DNA from: Lachnospiraceae bacterium
GTDB taxonomy: Bacteria; Bacillota; Clostridia; Lachnospirales; Lachnospiraceae
Length of the DNA stretch: 64,000 bases
Reading direction: 5' to 3'
Assembly: GCA_028689655.1 (NCBI GenBank)
Contig: JAQVCT010000014.1
Coordinates: forward strand, 1 to 64,000
Each line of letters begins with the position of its first letter. Positions within the stretch are counted from its first letter, which is position 1. A model generated the notes under the pieces. That model saw only the letters and a list, made by a program, of their open reading frames with translations. It made no database searches and had not been told where the DNA came from. The translations under genes and the position numbers were made by a program. This document shows positions 1 to 7,739 of the stretch, piece after piece.

Positions 1-67
1 ACTCATTTTTAGCTATTCAGTACAGGATACGATGACTGTTCATCACTATTAGCTCTGTTTATAGAGG

Positions 68-93
68 TAACTATTTAAAGAAAAGCCCGAAAA
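68..93 (+). promoter_or_regulatory. Candidate sigma-28 (SigD) promoter of the flagellin gene
   Basis: TAAC at 68-71 is followed after 14 nt by CCCGAAAA at 86-93. This resembles the flagellar sigma-28 consensus TAAA-N14/16-GCCGATAA, matching 3 of 4 and 6 of 8 positions. It sits about 50 bp before the flagellin start, where such a promoter is expected. The first 130 bases hold no gene. A hairpin (AAGCCC/GGGCTT, about 84-112) overlaps the presumed transcript start. The match is imperfect. Confidence 0.35.
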
Positions 94-140
94 AGCAATA
101 CTTTAGGGCTTGACAATATAGGAAGGGAAAGGTGAAACCC

Positions 141-1247
141 ATGAAACTTAGTTTTAATATGTCAGCAATCATGGCAAATAATGAATTAAATTTCAGTGAT
201 GCAAAGTTATCAGAATCACTGGAGAAATTATCATCCGGATATAAAATCAATCATGCCAAGGATAATCCTGCGGGAATATCCATCTCCAGAAAAATGAGAG
301 CGCAGATCCAAGGATTGTCCACAGCAGCGGATATAGCCACCAATGGTACCAGCGTAATCGCCACAGCGGAGGGAACCTTGACAGAGATCCAGGCTATGGT
401 ACAGAGAATGAAGGAATTGTCTGTCCAGGCAAGTAATGGTACCTGTACGACATCGGATCGAAATGCCATTCAGGAAGAAGTGATACAGTTGTCAGGAGAG
501 ATCCAGCGTTTGGCGCAGGAGACAGATTTTAATGGAAACATACTTCTGGATGGCAGCAATGATCTGAAAGGGTATACCAGCAATGCCAATGTAAAAGTGG
601 ACTATTATTCTGATCAGACCTATGCAAAGGATTACAGTATCAATATAACCAAAACAGGTGACACGGTAACGGCGGATGTGGTGACTACCGGCGTTAATGA
701 TTTCCCGTTAGATGCAGTGACAAAGGTGGAAACGAACAAAGACGGATCGAGTACAGTTACCGTCACAGCAGGCGGCGGATTTGAGATCTCTCTGAAAGTG
801 GAAAAAAATTATGTGACAAGTGCCGAGCCCATCAATCTGGATATCACAGGTCTGGGTGCCATGACATTTCAGATCGGCGCAAATGAAGGACAGACCCTGG
901 ATGTGCGTATTCCTGAGGTTTCCCTGGAGAAAATGAATATCGATGAAATAGATATGAGGACGGAAAAGGGTGCAAAAGAGTCAATGAGCCGTGTGGATGA
1001 CGGCATTGCTTATATCTCAGCAGTACGTTCCAGACTGGGTGCCTATCAGAACAGGCTGGAAAGTACCATCAGTACGCTGGAAGCTACAGAGGAAAATATG
1101 ACGAACGCTGATTCCCGTATCATGGACACCGACATGGCAGAAGAGATGACGAAATACACCAAATATCAGACCCTTTCCCAGGCAGGTATCGCCATGTTAT
1201 CTCAGGCAAATGAGAGACCGGAAAAAGTACTTCAGTTATTACAGTAA
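141..1247 (+). CDS. Flagellin
   Basis: Structural subunit of the flagellar filament, exported through the flagellar type III system. The first 140 residues form the conserved D0/D1 N-terminus (MANNELN, LEKLSSGYKINHAKDNPAG), and the last 95 form the matching C-terminus ending SQAGIAMLSQANERPEKVLQ. The residues between (about 145-265) are Thr/Val-rich and form the variable surface domain. At 368 residues it is average length for a clostridial flagellin. ATG 141 is preferred to GTG 132 because AAAGGTG lies at the right distance and the protein then begins MKLSFNMSAI, as in the family. fliS follows after 32 bp, so the two are probably co-transcribed. Confidence 0.95.
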   Translation: MKLSFNMSAIMANNELNFSDAKLSESLEKLSSGYKINHAKDNPAGISISRKMRAQIQGLSTAADIATNGTSVIATAEGTLTEIQAMVQRMKELSVQASNGTCTTSDRNAIQEEVIQLSGEIQRLAQETDFNGNILLDGSNDLKGYTSNANVKVDYYSDQTYAKDYSINITKTGDTVTADVVTTGVNDFPLDAVTKVETNKDGSSTVTVTAGGGFEISLKVEKNYVTSAEPINLDITGLGAMTFQIGANEGQTLDVRIPEVSLEKMNIDEIDMRTEKGAKESMSRVDDGIAYISAVRSRLGAYQNRLESTISTLEATEENMTNADSRIMDTDMAEEMTKYTKYQTLSQAGIAMLSQANERPEKVLQLLQ

Positions 1248-1279
1248 GGGAATACCGAGAGATCGAGGAAAGATAGCAT

Positions 1280-1756
1280 ATGACAAGTGAAGCAATACAA
1301 AAATATAAACTTCGTATCACAGAGGCCAATAAAACAGAGCTGATTGTCATTCTATATGAAATGTCCATGGACTATGCGAAAGATGCCATCAGGGCGCATG
1401 GGGAAAATGACAGAGCACTTTTTCGAAAAGAAATTAAAAGAGTTCGGGGATGTCTGCTGGAGCTCATGGATTCCCTTCATCTGGAACATGAGCTTGCCAA
1501 AAATTACTTGAAGATATATTCCTACATAAACCGGGAATTAGCCATGGCAGATGGAGGGAATACGGCAGAGCCACTGGAAGAGATCATCGGTATCATCTCA
1601 CAGCTCCATGAGGCATACCGTGAGGTGAGCAAACAGGATTCATCGCTCCCTGTGATGGCTAACACCCAGTCCGTTTATGCGGGTCTTACCTATGGAAAAA
1701 ATAATTTAAATGAAAATCTAATGGACCATACTACCAACAGAGGCTTTTTGGTATAG
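1280..1756 (+). CDS. fliS: Flagellar export chaperone FliS
   Basis: FliS binds the C-terminal D0 helix of flagellin in the cytoplasm, preventing polymerisation before export. The 158-residue product has the family's helical layout: an N-terminal segment NKTELIVILYEMSMDYAKDA, then central helices with an RVRGCLLELMDSL stretch. It is somewhat longer than usual (about 125-135 residues) because of a 30-residue polar tail (MANTQSVYAGLTYGKNN). Its last 39 bp overlap the 3' end of the convergent DUF2508 gene. Position next to flagellin supports the call. Confidence 0.9.
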   Translation: MTSEAIQKYKLRITEANKTELIVILYEMSMDYAKDAIRAHGENDRALFRKEIKRVRGCLLELMDSLHLEHELAKNYLKIYSYINRELAMADGGNTAEPLEEIIGIISQLHEAYREVSKQDSSLPVMANTQSVYAGLTYGKNNLNENLMDHTTNRGFLV

Positions 1757-1984
1757 GTCATTATCAGGCAGCAAATTCAATTTTGCTGCCTGTTCTATTA
1801 GATACTTATATCTTTTCAGAATGGCATTTACCTGATAGATATAGCTGTCTATCAGATCTGGTTCGGTGACATAATCAAAGCCGGAGTAAGCAATTTCCAG
1901 TGCACAAGTCGTCTTAGAAATATCGTCCAAAAGGTTGTTCTTTTCCATGTCGGTGTAAGGAGACTGGCTAAAATATGTTTTCAT
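1718..1984 (-). CDS. DUF2508 (YaaL-like) protein
   Basis: Small cytoplasmic protein of unknown function. The family signature is visible: ALEIAYSGFDYVTEPDLIDSY followed by IYQVNAILKRYKYLIEQA. The start at 1984 is chosen because GGAGGA lies 6 nt upstream on the minus strand, giving 88 residues, the usual family length; reading further upstream adds a non-conserved AT-rich leader. In Bacillus the relatives (recR-yaaL-bofA) run in one direction. Here this gene is divergent from the bofA-like gene and no recR is nearby. The 180 bp between them shows no clear promoter to me. Confidence 0.8.
   Translation of the reverse strand: MKTYFSQSPYTDMEKNNLLDDISKTTCALEIAYSGFDYVTEPDLIDSYIYQVNAILKRYKYLIEQAAKLNLLPDNDLYQKASVGSMVH
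1765..1792 (+). terminator. Hairpin just after fliS, lying inside the DUF2508 coding sequence
   Basis: CAGGCAGCAAA (1765-1775) pairs with TTTGCTGCCTG (1782-1792), an 11-bp perfect stem starting 9 bp after the fliS stop. The following bases (TTCTATTA) are only weakly U-rich, so termination strength is uncertain. The stem lies within the coding part of the convergent gene. Confidence 0.4.
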
Positions 1985-2164
1985 AGAATCCTCCAAATTA
2001 TATTTATCGTTATAGAAAGTATAGTCAGAAATCCAAAACTTATTCCAAATCTTGTTAAATAAATGGGAATAATAAGAAATCTTCCACATATACTTTCATA
2101 GAAAGCGTGGAAAAGCCTGGAGCAGAACGGAACTAGAGGGCGACTGGCGGACAATGAGGACAAT

Positions 2165-2449
2165 ATGGATCGTATAACAGACAATTTGACAGGGTTTATC
2201 ATCATCATTGTAGTGTGTGTACTGGTGTTATTCATCGGCGTCGTAAAAAAGAAGTCAGAACTTTTCATGAACGTCATATTGCGAACGGTGCTGGGACTTA
2301 TCAGCATTTATTTTATGAATGAGGTGCTGGATTGGCAGCAGATTGATGTGGCTGTGGGATTGAATCCACTGACGGCTTTGACAAGCGGAATCCTAGGTTT
2401 TCCGGGGGTTCTACTGCTGTATGGAATCCAGTTTTACAAATTTTTGTAG
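2165..2449 (+). CDS. BofA-like pro-sigma-K processing inhibitor family protein
   Basis: 94-residue membrane protein with a hydrophobic N-terminal segment (residues 9-27), a second at about 38-54, and the family's C-terminal motif VGLNPLTALTSGILGFPGVL. In Bacillus, BofA sits in the forespore outer membrane and holds the SpoIVFB protease inactive until late sporulation. The role here is inferred from the family. TGAGGA lies 4 nt before ATG 2165. It fits with other sporulation genes in the window, though distant clostridia keep BofA-like proteins without a proven SpoIVFB link. Confidence 0.85.
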   Translation: MDRITDNLTGFIIIIVVCVLVLFIGVVKKKSELFMNVILRTVLGLISIYFMNEVLDWQQIDVAVGLNPLTALTSGILGFPGVLLLYGIQFYKFL

Positions 2450-2485
2450 AAAAGTACCAAAATATATAAATTTGGAAAAATACTA

Positions 2486-2514
2486 TAGACAGAAGGGAAA
2501 AGTCATATTATAAT
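2486..2514 (+). promoter_or_regulatory. SigA-type promoter of the Tad-like locus
   Basis: TAGACA (2486-2491) and a perfect TATAAT (2509-2514) are separated by 17 bp. Transcription would start near 2521, about 30 nt before the AGGTGGTG ribosome site of the first gene. No other strong promoter is evident before the next genes, which are tightly packed to 6079. Confidence 0.7.
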
Positions 2515-2579
2515 TCTCACTACAACACAAGAGAAAGGACAGGTGGTGAGATGACATTATCCTTTTAATTAGTATCCTG

Positions 2580-2975
2580 TTGGTTGCAACAGTTATGGAC
2601 ATCCATACGGGACGCATCCAAAATCAATTTCTTCTGATAAGTCTCATAGCAGGGCTTATTCATCAGATTCTAAGGTCTGGACTTCAGACAATTCCAACAT
2701 CCCTTATGGGACTGATCCTATCAATTCTTATATTATTTCCCTTATTTATGATAAAAGGCTTAGGTGCAGGAGATGTAAAGTTATTTGGCATCATTGGGTT
2801 CTTCTTATCAAGTAATCAGTATCGTGAGCTGTTCACGCTCATGTTTGCAGCACTTATCATAGGTGTGATTCAAGCAGTGATCTTAACCTGTGTCAAACGC
2901 AGGTATCAAAAGAAAATTCATTTTACGATTCCCATATTACTAAGTACAATACTATATACAGGAGGTTTTTATTGA
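2580..2975 (+). CDS. Type IV prepilin peptidase (CpaA/TadV-like), start disrupted or non-standard
   Basis: Membrane aspartyl protease (peptidase A24) that removes class III leader peptides from Flp pilins and pseudopilins. Both catalytic Asp motifs are present: MDIHTGRIQN and GAGDVKLFG, with several membrane segments between and after. From TTG 2580 the protein is 131 residues and lacks most of its first helix. In-frame sequence continues back to a stop at 2547 as DDIILLISILL, without ATG, GTG or TTG. A good site (AGGTGGTG at 2541-2548, ATG 2551) opens the wrong frame and stops after five codons. One extra T in the 2563-2566 run would restore MTLSFLISILLVATV. Overlaps the next gene by 4 bp. 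Confidence 0.8.
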   Translation: MVATVMDIHTGRIQNQFLLISLIAGLIHQILRSGLQTIPTSLMGLILSILILFPLFMIKGLGAGDVKLFGIIGFFLSSNQYRELFTLMFAALIIGVIQAVILTCVKRRYQKKIHFTIPILLSTILYTGGFY

Positions 2976-3988
2976 GCAAAAAAATAATGGCCATCTGTGA
3001 CAGAGAGACAGATTATGCCAATCGATTTCAGGAATACGTAAATCGAAAAGTTGCATTTTCCTTTCAGGTGCAGATGTTCTCAACCCCGGAACAATTATTA
3101 CAATTTAGCAAGTCCAATAAAATCGAGATTACTATTCTCTCAGAAAATGCCTACACAGAAGCAATCAATGAACTGGACACCAGCCATATCGTACTCTTAT
3201 CTGAAACGGGTACTGTCATAAATGAAGCACTGTTTATGATATCCAAGTACCAATCCTCTGAAAAGATCATTCATGAAATCCTATATGTTTACGGAAAGTC
3301 AGACAGTCATCAGAAGCAAAAGAAAGGACTGTCAAAAAATGTAAAAATGCTTGGCATCTATACGCCCATTGGAAGATGTCTGCAGACCTCCTTTGCATTA
3401 CTGCTGGGACAATTTTTGGGGAGAAAGAATCGAGTCCTGTATCTGAATTTTGAACCATTTTCCGGATTTGGGAAGTTCATGAAGCGGGAATATCAGACAG
3501 ATATTATCGATATGATGTACCTCATGAATCAGATGCAGGATAAATTTTCCGCTAAAATGCATAGCATGATAGAGAATGTCAATGGGCTGGACTACATTCC
3601 CCCTGCTTTTTCCTTTATGGACTTGTCCTCCATATCGGGAGAGAAATGGGTTCAATTTCTGGAGTATATGGAGAGGGAGGGGAATTATGATTACATCATT
3701 TTAGATCTTTCTGATAATGTCCAGGGACTGCTGTCCATCCTTCAGAAATGCTATAAGGTCTATACCCTCACCAGAGAAGATGGTATGTCCATGGCGAAGA
3801 TCGATCAGTATGAGCGATTATTACAGACCCTGGAATATCAGGATATTTTACAGAAGACCAAACAGTTCGCCTTTCCACAGATGAAGAATATTCCCATGGA
3901 GGTGGAGCAGCTTCCCTACTGTGACCTGGCGCGCTTCGTAAAGGCAATCATGAAAGAGGATCTCAATGAAGAGTTATCAGGAACTTAA
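2972..3988 (+). CDS. TadZ/CpaE-like ParA-family protein with degenerate P-loop
   Basis: Likely places the pilus assembly machine in the cell, as TadZ/CpaE proteins do. Residues 1-110 look like a receiver-type fold without an obvious phosphoacceptor, and residues 125-330 are a MinD/ParA-like fold (VLYLNFEPF, YDYIILDLSD). The P-loop region at 128-141 reads GIYTPIGRCLQTS, lacking the GK[ST] that binds ATP, so nucleotide binding is doubtful. TTG 2972 is chosen for AGGAGG 8 nt upstream. The gene overlaps the peptidase by 4 bp and tadA by 23 bp, indicating translational coupling. Confidence 0.75.
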   Translation: MSKKIMAICDRETDYANRFQEYVNRKVAFSFQVQMFSTPEQLLQFSKSNKIEITILSENAYTEAINELDTSHIVLLSETGTVINEALFMISKYQSSEKIIHEILYVYGKSDSHQKQKKGLSKNVKMLGIYTPIGRCLQTSFALLLGQFLGRKNRVLYLNFEPFSGFGKFMKREYQTDIIDMMYLMNQMQDKFSAKMHSMIENVNGLDYIPPAFSFMDLSSISGEKWVQFLEYMEREGNYDYIILDLSDNVQGLLSILQKCYKVYTLTREDGMSMAKIDQYERLLQTLEYQDILQKTKQFAFPQMKNIPMEVEQLPYCDLARFVKAIMKEDLNEELSGT

Positions 3989-5183
3989 ACAACTGTTAAA
4001 AAAGGAAATTCTGGATCAGATTGATCTGAGCCGCGTCCTGGAGGATGAAGAAATCCGCCAGTTGATCGACACGGGTATTATGGAAAAGGGAAAGGCCACA
4101 TACATACCCCTTAAAGACAAAGAGAAACTCAGCAAAGAACTGTTCTATGCCATTCGTAAATTAGATATTCTTCAGGAATTGATCGAAGACCCCACCGTCA
4201 CAGAGATTATGATCAATGGCGTAGATCATATTTTTATCGAAAAGGAGGGAAAATTAAGGAAGTGGAACAGTACCTTCGATTCCAGGGAAAAACTGGAGGA
4301 TGTGATACAGCAGATCGTAGCCAGTTGTAACAGGGTGGTCAATGAATCCACCCCCATCGTGGATGCCAGGTTACAAAATGGCTCTCGTGTCAACGTGGTA
4401 TTACCTCCGGTGGCGCTGAATGGTCCCATACTCACCATCCGCAGATTTCCGGAAAAAGCCATCAACATGGAGGATCTGATGGGATTCGGCTCCATCACAG
4501 AGGAAGCCTGTGGGTTCCTGGAAAAGCTGGTGAAAGCAAAATACAATATTCTGATCAGTGGCGGAACCGGTTCCGGTAAGACCACCTTCTTAAATGCTCT
4601 GTCCAATTATATCCCCAAAGATGAAAGAATCATAACCATAGAGGACAGTGCGGAGCTGCAGATACAGGGAATTGAAAATCTCGTGCGTCTGGAGACCAGA
4701 AATGCCAATGTGGAGGACTGCAAGGAGATCAATATCAGAGATCTCATCAAATCATCCCTGCGAATGCGCCCGGACAGAGTCATCGTGGGGGAAGTCCGGG
4801 GAGGAGAAGCCATCGACATGCTCCAATGTCTCAATACCGGTCATGACGGTTCTCTGTCCACCGGACATGCCAATAGTGGCCGTGATCTGTTATCCCGTCT
4901 GGAGACCATGGTACTTATGGGAATCGATCTGCCCATATCCGCCATTCAAAGGCAGATCGCAGCAGGAGTGGATATCATAGTCCATCTGGGCAGATTGCGG
5001 GACAAGAGTCGAAAGGTCCTGGAGATCATAGAGATCCTGGACTACAGCGATGGGGAGATCAGGATACATCCACTCTATGAATATGTGGAAACAGGAGAGG
5101 AAGGAGGTCGCATTGCGGGAAACTTATGCAAAAAGGAAGCACTATATCACACAGAAAAATGGAAGGCGGCGGGAATCCGGTAA
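3966..5183 (+). CDS. tadA: Tad secretion ATPase TadA/CpaF
   Basis: Hexameric cytoplasmic ATPase of the type II/IV secretion superfamily that powers Flp pilus assembly. The 405-residue protein has an N-terminal domain to about residue 185 (DPTVTEIMINGVDHIFIEKE), Walker A GGTGSGKTT at 199-207, Asp box ITIEDSAELQ at 223-232, Walker B-region RVIVGEVRGGEA at 271-282 and the His box TGHDGSLSTGHANS at 291-304. All expected catalytic residues are intact. Its 3' end overlaps tadB by 58 bp. Confidence 0.95.
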   Translation: MKSYQELKQLLKKEILDQIDLSRVLEDEEIRQLIDTGIMEKGKATYIPLKDKEKLSKELFYAIRKLDILQELIEDPTVTEIMINGVDHIFIEKEGKLRKWNSTFDSREKLEDVIQQIVASCNRVVNESTPIVDARLQNGSRVNVVLPPVALNGPILTIRRFPEKAINMEDLMGFGSITEEACGFLEKLVKAKYNILISGGTGSGKTTFLNALSNYIPKDERIITIEDSAELQIQGIENLVRLETRNANVEDCKEINIRDLIKSSLRMRPDRVIVGEVRGGEAIDMLQCLNTGHDGSLSTGHANSGRDLLSRLETMVLMGIDLPISAIQRQIAAGVDIIVHLGRLRDKSRKVLEIIEILDYSDGEIRIHPLYEYVETGEEGGRIAGNLCKKEALYHTEKWKAAGIR

Positions 5184-6079
5184 ATCAGATAAGCAGAATG
5201 GAAGAGATCAATAAAATAAAGGGGAGAAATGGAATAGAAGAAAGAAAATGGACAAAGGGAGTGGAGGAAAGAAAATGGACAAATGGGGTAGAAGAGAGAA
5301 ATGGAACATATGAGAGGAAAGGGGTGGAGGAAAATAAACGAAATGATTACAGAACCTATCATTTTCAGGTAAAAGAGAAGCTGTTCTATGGAATCACGGG
5401 TATGGGAATCGTGAGCGTACTGGGGAGTGTGTTCTATCATTCATGGATGGGAGTGCTGCTGCTATTATGGATACTGCCGCTTTACATGAAGCAAAAGGGA
5501 AAAGAACTGTGTGAGAAAAGGAAGAACCACATAAGTCAGCAATTCAAGGAAGCGATTATGACCGTCGCAGTAAATCTCAGAGCGGGTTACTCCATAGAAA
5601 ATGCATTTCGGGAAAGCTATCAGGACAGTGTCCTCCTATTTGGCAAAGAAAGCGATATCTGCCAGGAGCTTGCCGTTATCATAAAAGGACTGCATAATAA
5701 TGTAAATCTGGAGGCTCTGCTCTATGACTTTGGCAGGCGCAGTGACGTGGATACCATCAAAGATTTTGCAGAAATATTCCAGATAGCCAAGAGAATGGGC
5801 GGTGATCTCAATCGCATCATACAGGATACCGTTACCGTGATCTGTGAGAAAATCCAGGTCAACAACGAAATCATGACACTACTGTCAGCTAAAAAGTATG
5901 AGCAGAAAATTATGAATCTAATCCCCATCTTTATCGTGCTGTATATCAGAACCACATCCCCGGGATTTTTTGATCCACTCTATCACAATCCGCTGGGAGT
6001 CATCGTCATGAGCATCTGCCTCGGACTGTACGGAGTCGCTTATTATCTGGCACAGAAAATCACAGATATTAAAATATAG
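5126..6079 (+). CDS. tadB: TadB-like pilus assembly membrane protein
   Basis: Inner-membrane platform protein of the Tad system with a T2SSF domain (about residues 140-270, with AVNLRAGYSIENAF and FQIAKRMGGDLNRI), a membrane segment pair at about 86-121 and C-terminal segments at about 264-310. The first 80 residues are unusual: hydrophilic and containing four near-repeats of a nine-residue unit (GIEERKWTK, GVEERKWTN, GVEERNGTY, then a decayed copy). The start is uncertain, since ATG 5126 lies inside tadA and later ATGs (5159, 5198) have no better ribosome site. The platform function itself is secure. Confidence 0.85.
   Translation: MQKGSTISHRKMEGGGNPVNQISRMEEINKIKGRNGIEERKWTKGVEERKWTNGVEERNGTYERKGVEENKRNDYRTYHFQVKEKLFYGITGMGIVSVLGSVFYHSWMGVLLLLWILPLYMKQKGKELCEKRKNHISQQFKEAIMTVAVNLRAGYSIENAFRESYQDSVLLFGKESDICQELAVIIKGLHNNVNLEALLYDFGRRSDVDTIKDFAEIFQIAKRMGGDLNRIIQDTVTVICEKIQVNNEIMTLLSAKKYEQKIMNLIPIFIVLYIRTTSPGFFDPLYHNPLGVIVMSICLGLYGVAYYLAQKITDIKI
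5231..5335 (+). repeat. 27-bp tandem repeat inside tadB
   Basis: About four copies of a 27-bp unit encoding G[IV]EERKWT[KN], decaying toward the 3' end. The unit is purine-rich (GGAAGAAAGAAAATGGAC). It is in frame and adds a charged cytoplasmic arm before the first membrane segment of TadB. Confidence 0.75.
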
Positions 6080-6230
6080 TAACTATTCAGAGCCAGGCAA
6101 ATTCATAAAAATATGCGAATCATGCTTGCATGAATGAGCTGGTTTTTATGAATTTATTTGGCGAAGTAACCATATAAGCAAAAGGAAAGCTTCGAAGAAG
6201 CGATTTTGCGCATGGGGTCCTGAATAGTTA
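6080..6230 (+). mobile_element. Dispersed repeat A, full copy 1 (151 bp, MITE-like)
   Basis: Non-coding element bounded by perfect 11-bp inverted repeats TAACTATTCAG (6080-6090) and CTGAATAGTTA (6220-6230), beginning directly after the tadB stop. It contains internal hairpins: ATTCATAAAAA/TTTTTATGAAT and GCTTC-GAA-GAAGC. A second full copy of the same length lies at 53818-53968, and right-end fragments lie at 27236, 46714 and 58253. It separates tadB from tadC. The rest of the gap to 6289 is AT-rich with no gene. Confidence 0.8.
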
Positions 6231-6289
6231 TAGAATATAAGGAAATAAAAGAATAAAGAGATAGGAAAAAGGAATAGAAAGGAATAGAT

Positions 6290-7690
6290 ATGAAAGGATC
6301 GACAAATGAGAAATCAAAGAGCTGGATGAATCAGGTCTCGGAAAAGATTTATCAGCGGATGATGGAATACCGCTCAAATCATCAGGGAAATACAGACAGG
6401 ATCAGAAAAAGAAATGAAGAATTGCAATGTCTGGACCCTGCCAACCGCAAGGAAATGATCGAAAAAGCATACATGATACAGAAGATCAACCTTATCCTGC
6501 TCATAGCTGTTGCAGGAATCTTTATCATCCTGTGCAGTCTGTTAAGTGTATGGTCATCAGGGGTGCTGGTAAATGGCAATGTGATAGAGCGCAAATCCTA
6601 TGGAGGTGGTGATCTAAACACCACATTAATTGCAAAAGTGGTGGATGAAAGTGTACGGAAAGAAAATATAGAAGTGTTGGTACATGAACGACGGTATACA
6701 GATGAAGAAATAGAATCCCTGTATCAGCAGTTCCTACAGGAGTTGGAGAGCGTATTGCCCGGTGAGAATACCGCCTTAGGTGATGTGAGACTTGATATGA
6801 AGCTGCCCACGTATTTGGCAGAATATCCGTTTCGCATTATGTGGGAGACCAGCGATTATACCTTATTGAATCCGGATGGAACGCTGGGCGAGCGGGTGGC
6901 GAATGTGGATGGCGAGCGGGTCAGGTTAGTGGGAGCGGTATCTTATTTTGACTGGAAAAAGGAATTGCAAAAAGAGGTGACGGTATATCCGCCCCTGGAA
7001 TCAAAGGAGGGGGAGTGGAAGGAAGTGTTGGAGGAGCAGGTGGAAAAAGAAAATCTGAATACAGCTACCATCTCACATCTGCAATTGCCCACGTCTATAA
7101 ATGGGAAGGAGATTCAATGGGAAGAAATACAGGAAAACTATACAGCAGGACTTTGCCTGCTATTGGTAACAATCTTAATCGCCCTTTCTGTGGGAATGGA
7201 TCGGGATATCCATAAAAAGGTGGAGGAGCGGAACAAAGAGATGACCAGGGATTACCCGGAAATCATAAGTAAGCTCTCACTCTTTATCGGAGCGGGAATG
7301 TCCATCCGGAGAGCGTGGCAGAGAATCGCCACAGACTATCAGAAAAATAAAGAGCAAAAGCGATACGCCTATGAGGAAATGCTCATCACCTGTCATGAGA
7401 TGGAGAGTGGAATCGCCGAGAGCAAGAGCTATGATAATTTTGCAAAGCGCTGCCAGGTACAAAGCTATCTGAAGCTAGGGACATTGCTCTCGCAGAATCT
7501 GAAAAAAGGATCAGCCAATTTGCAAAAGGTCCTTCAGGAGGAATCGAAGACAGCCTTCGAAGAGCAGAAAATAATGGCAAGAAAATTGGGGGAGGAGGCA
7601 GGAACAAAGCTGTTGTTACCCATGACGCTCATGTTCGGAATCGTAATGATCGTGGTAATCGTGCCGGCGTTCTTATCATTTTCGATGTAA
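6290..7690 (+). CDS. TadC-like pilus assembly protein with large inserted domain
   Basis: Membrane partner of TadB. The C-terminal half (about 315-440) is a T2SSF-type domain (DYPEIISKLSLFIGAGMSIR, SYLKLGTLLSQNLKKGS) followed by a final membrane segment (445-465). Unlike ordinary TadC (about 300 residues), this protein is 466 residues. Membrane segments at 67-90 and 285-303 bracket a roughly 195-residue loop expected to lie outside the cell. Within the loop, residues 168-235 (LPTYLAEYPFRIMWETSD ... VTVYP) resemble an atrophied bacterial Ig-like fold. That comparison is from pattern only. The upstream gap holds repeat A. Confidence 0.8.
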   Translation: MKGSTNEKSKSWMNQVSEKIYQRMMEYRSNHQGNTDRIRKRNEELQCLDPANRKEMIEKAYMIQKINLILLIAVAGIFIILCSLLSVWSSGVLVNGNVIERKSYGGGDLNTTLIAKVVDESVRKENIEVLVHERRYTDEEIESLYQQFLQELESVLPGENTALGDVRLDMKLPTYLAEYPFRIMWETSDYTLLNPDGTLGERVANVDGERVRLVGAVSYFDWKKELQKEVTVYPPLESKEGEWKEVLEEQVEKENLNTATISHLQLPTSINGKEIQWEEIQENYTAGLCLLLVTILIALSVGMDRDIHKKVEERNKEMTRDYPEIISKLSLFIGAGMSIRRAWQRIATDYQKNKEQKRYAYEEMLITCHEMESGIAESKSYDNFAKRCQVQSYLKLGTLLSQNLKKGSANLQKVLQEESKTAFEEQKIMARKLGEEAGTKLLLPMTLMFGIVMIVVIVPAFLSFSM

Positions 7691-7739
7691 GAAGACAAAG
7701 TAATCCTATAGGTCAATCGGAGAAAAGAGGAAAGTATAA

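Noticed and set aside
8..22. TAGCTATTCAG near the window start as an end of repeat A
   Set aside because: It matches the 11-bp terminal repeat with one mismatch, but nothing else of the element is present.
118..134. GGA motifs at the flagellin ribosome site as CsrA binding sites
   Set aside because: CsrA control of flagellin is known in Bacillus, but GGA within a purine-rich ribosome site is expected by chance and no supporting hairpin presents it.
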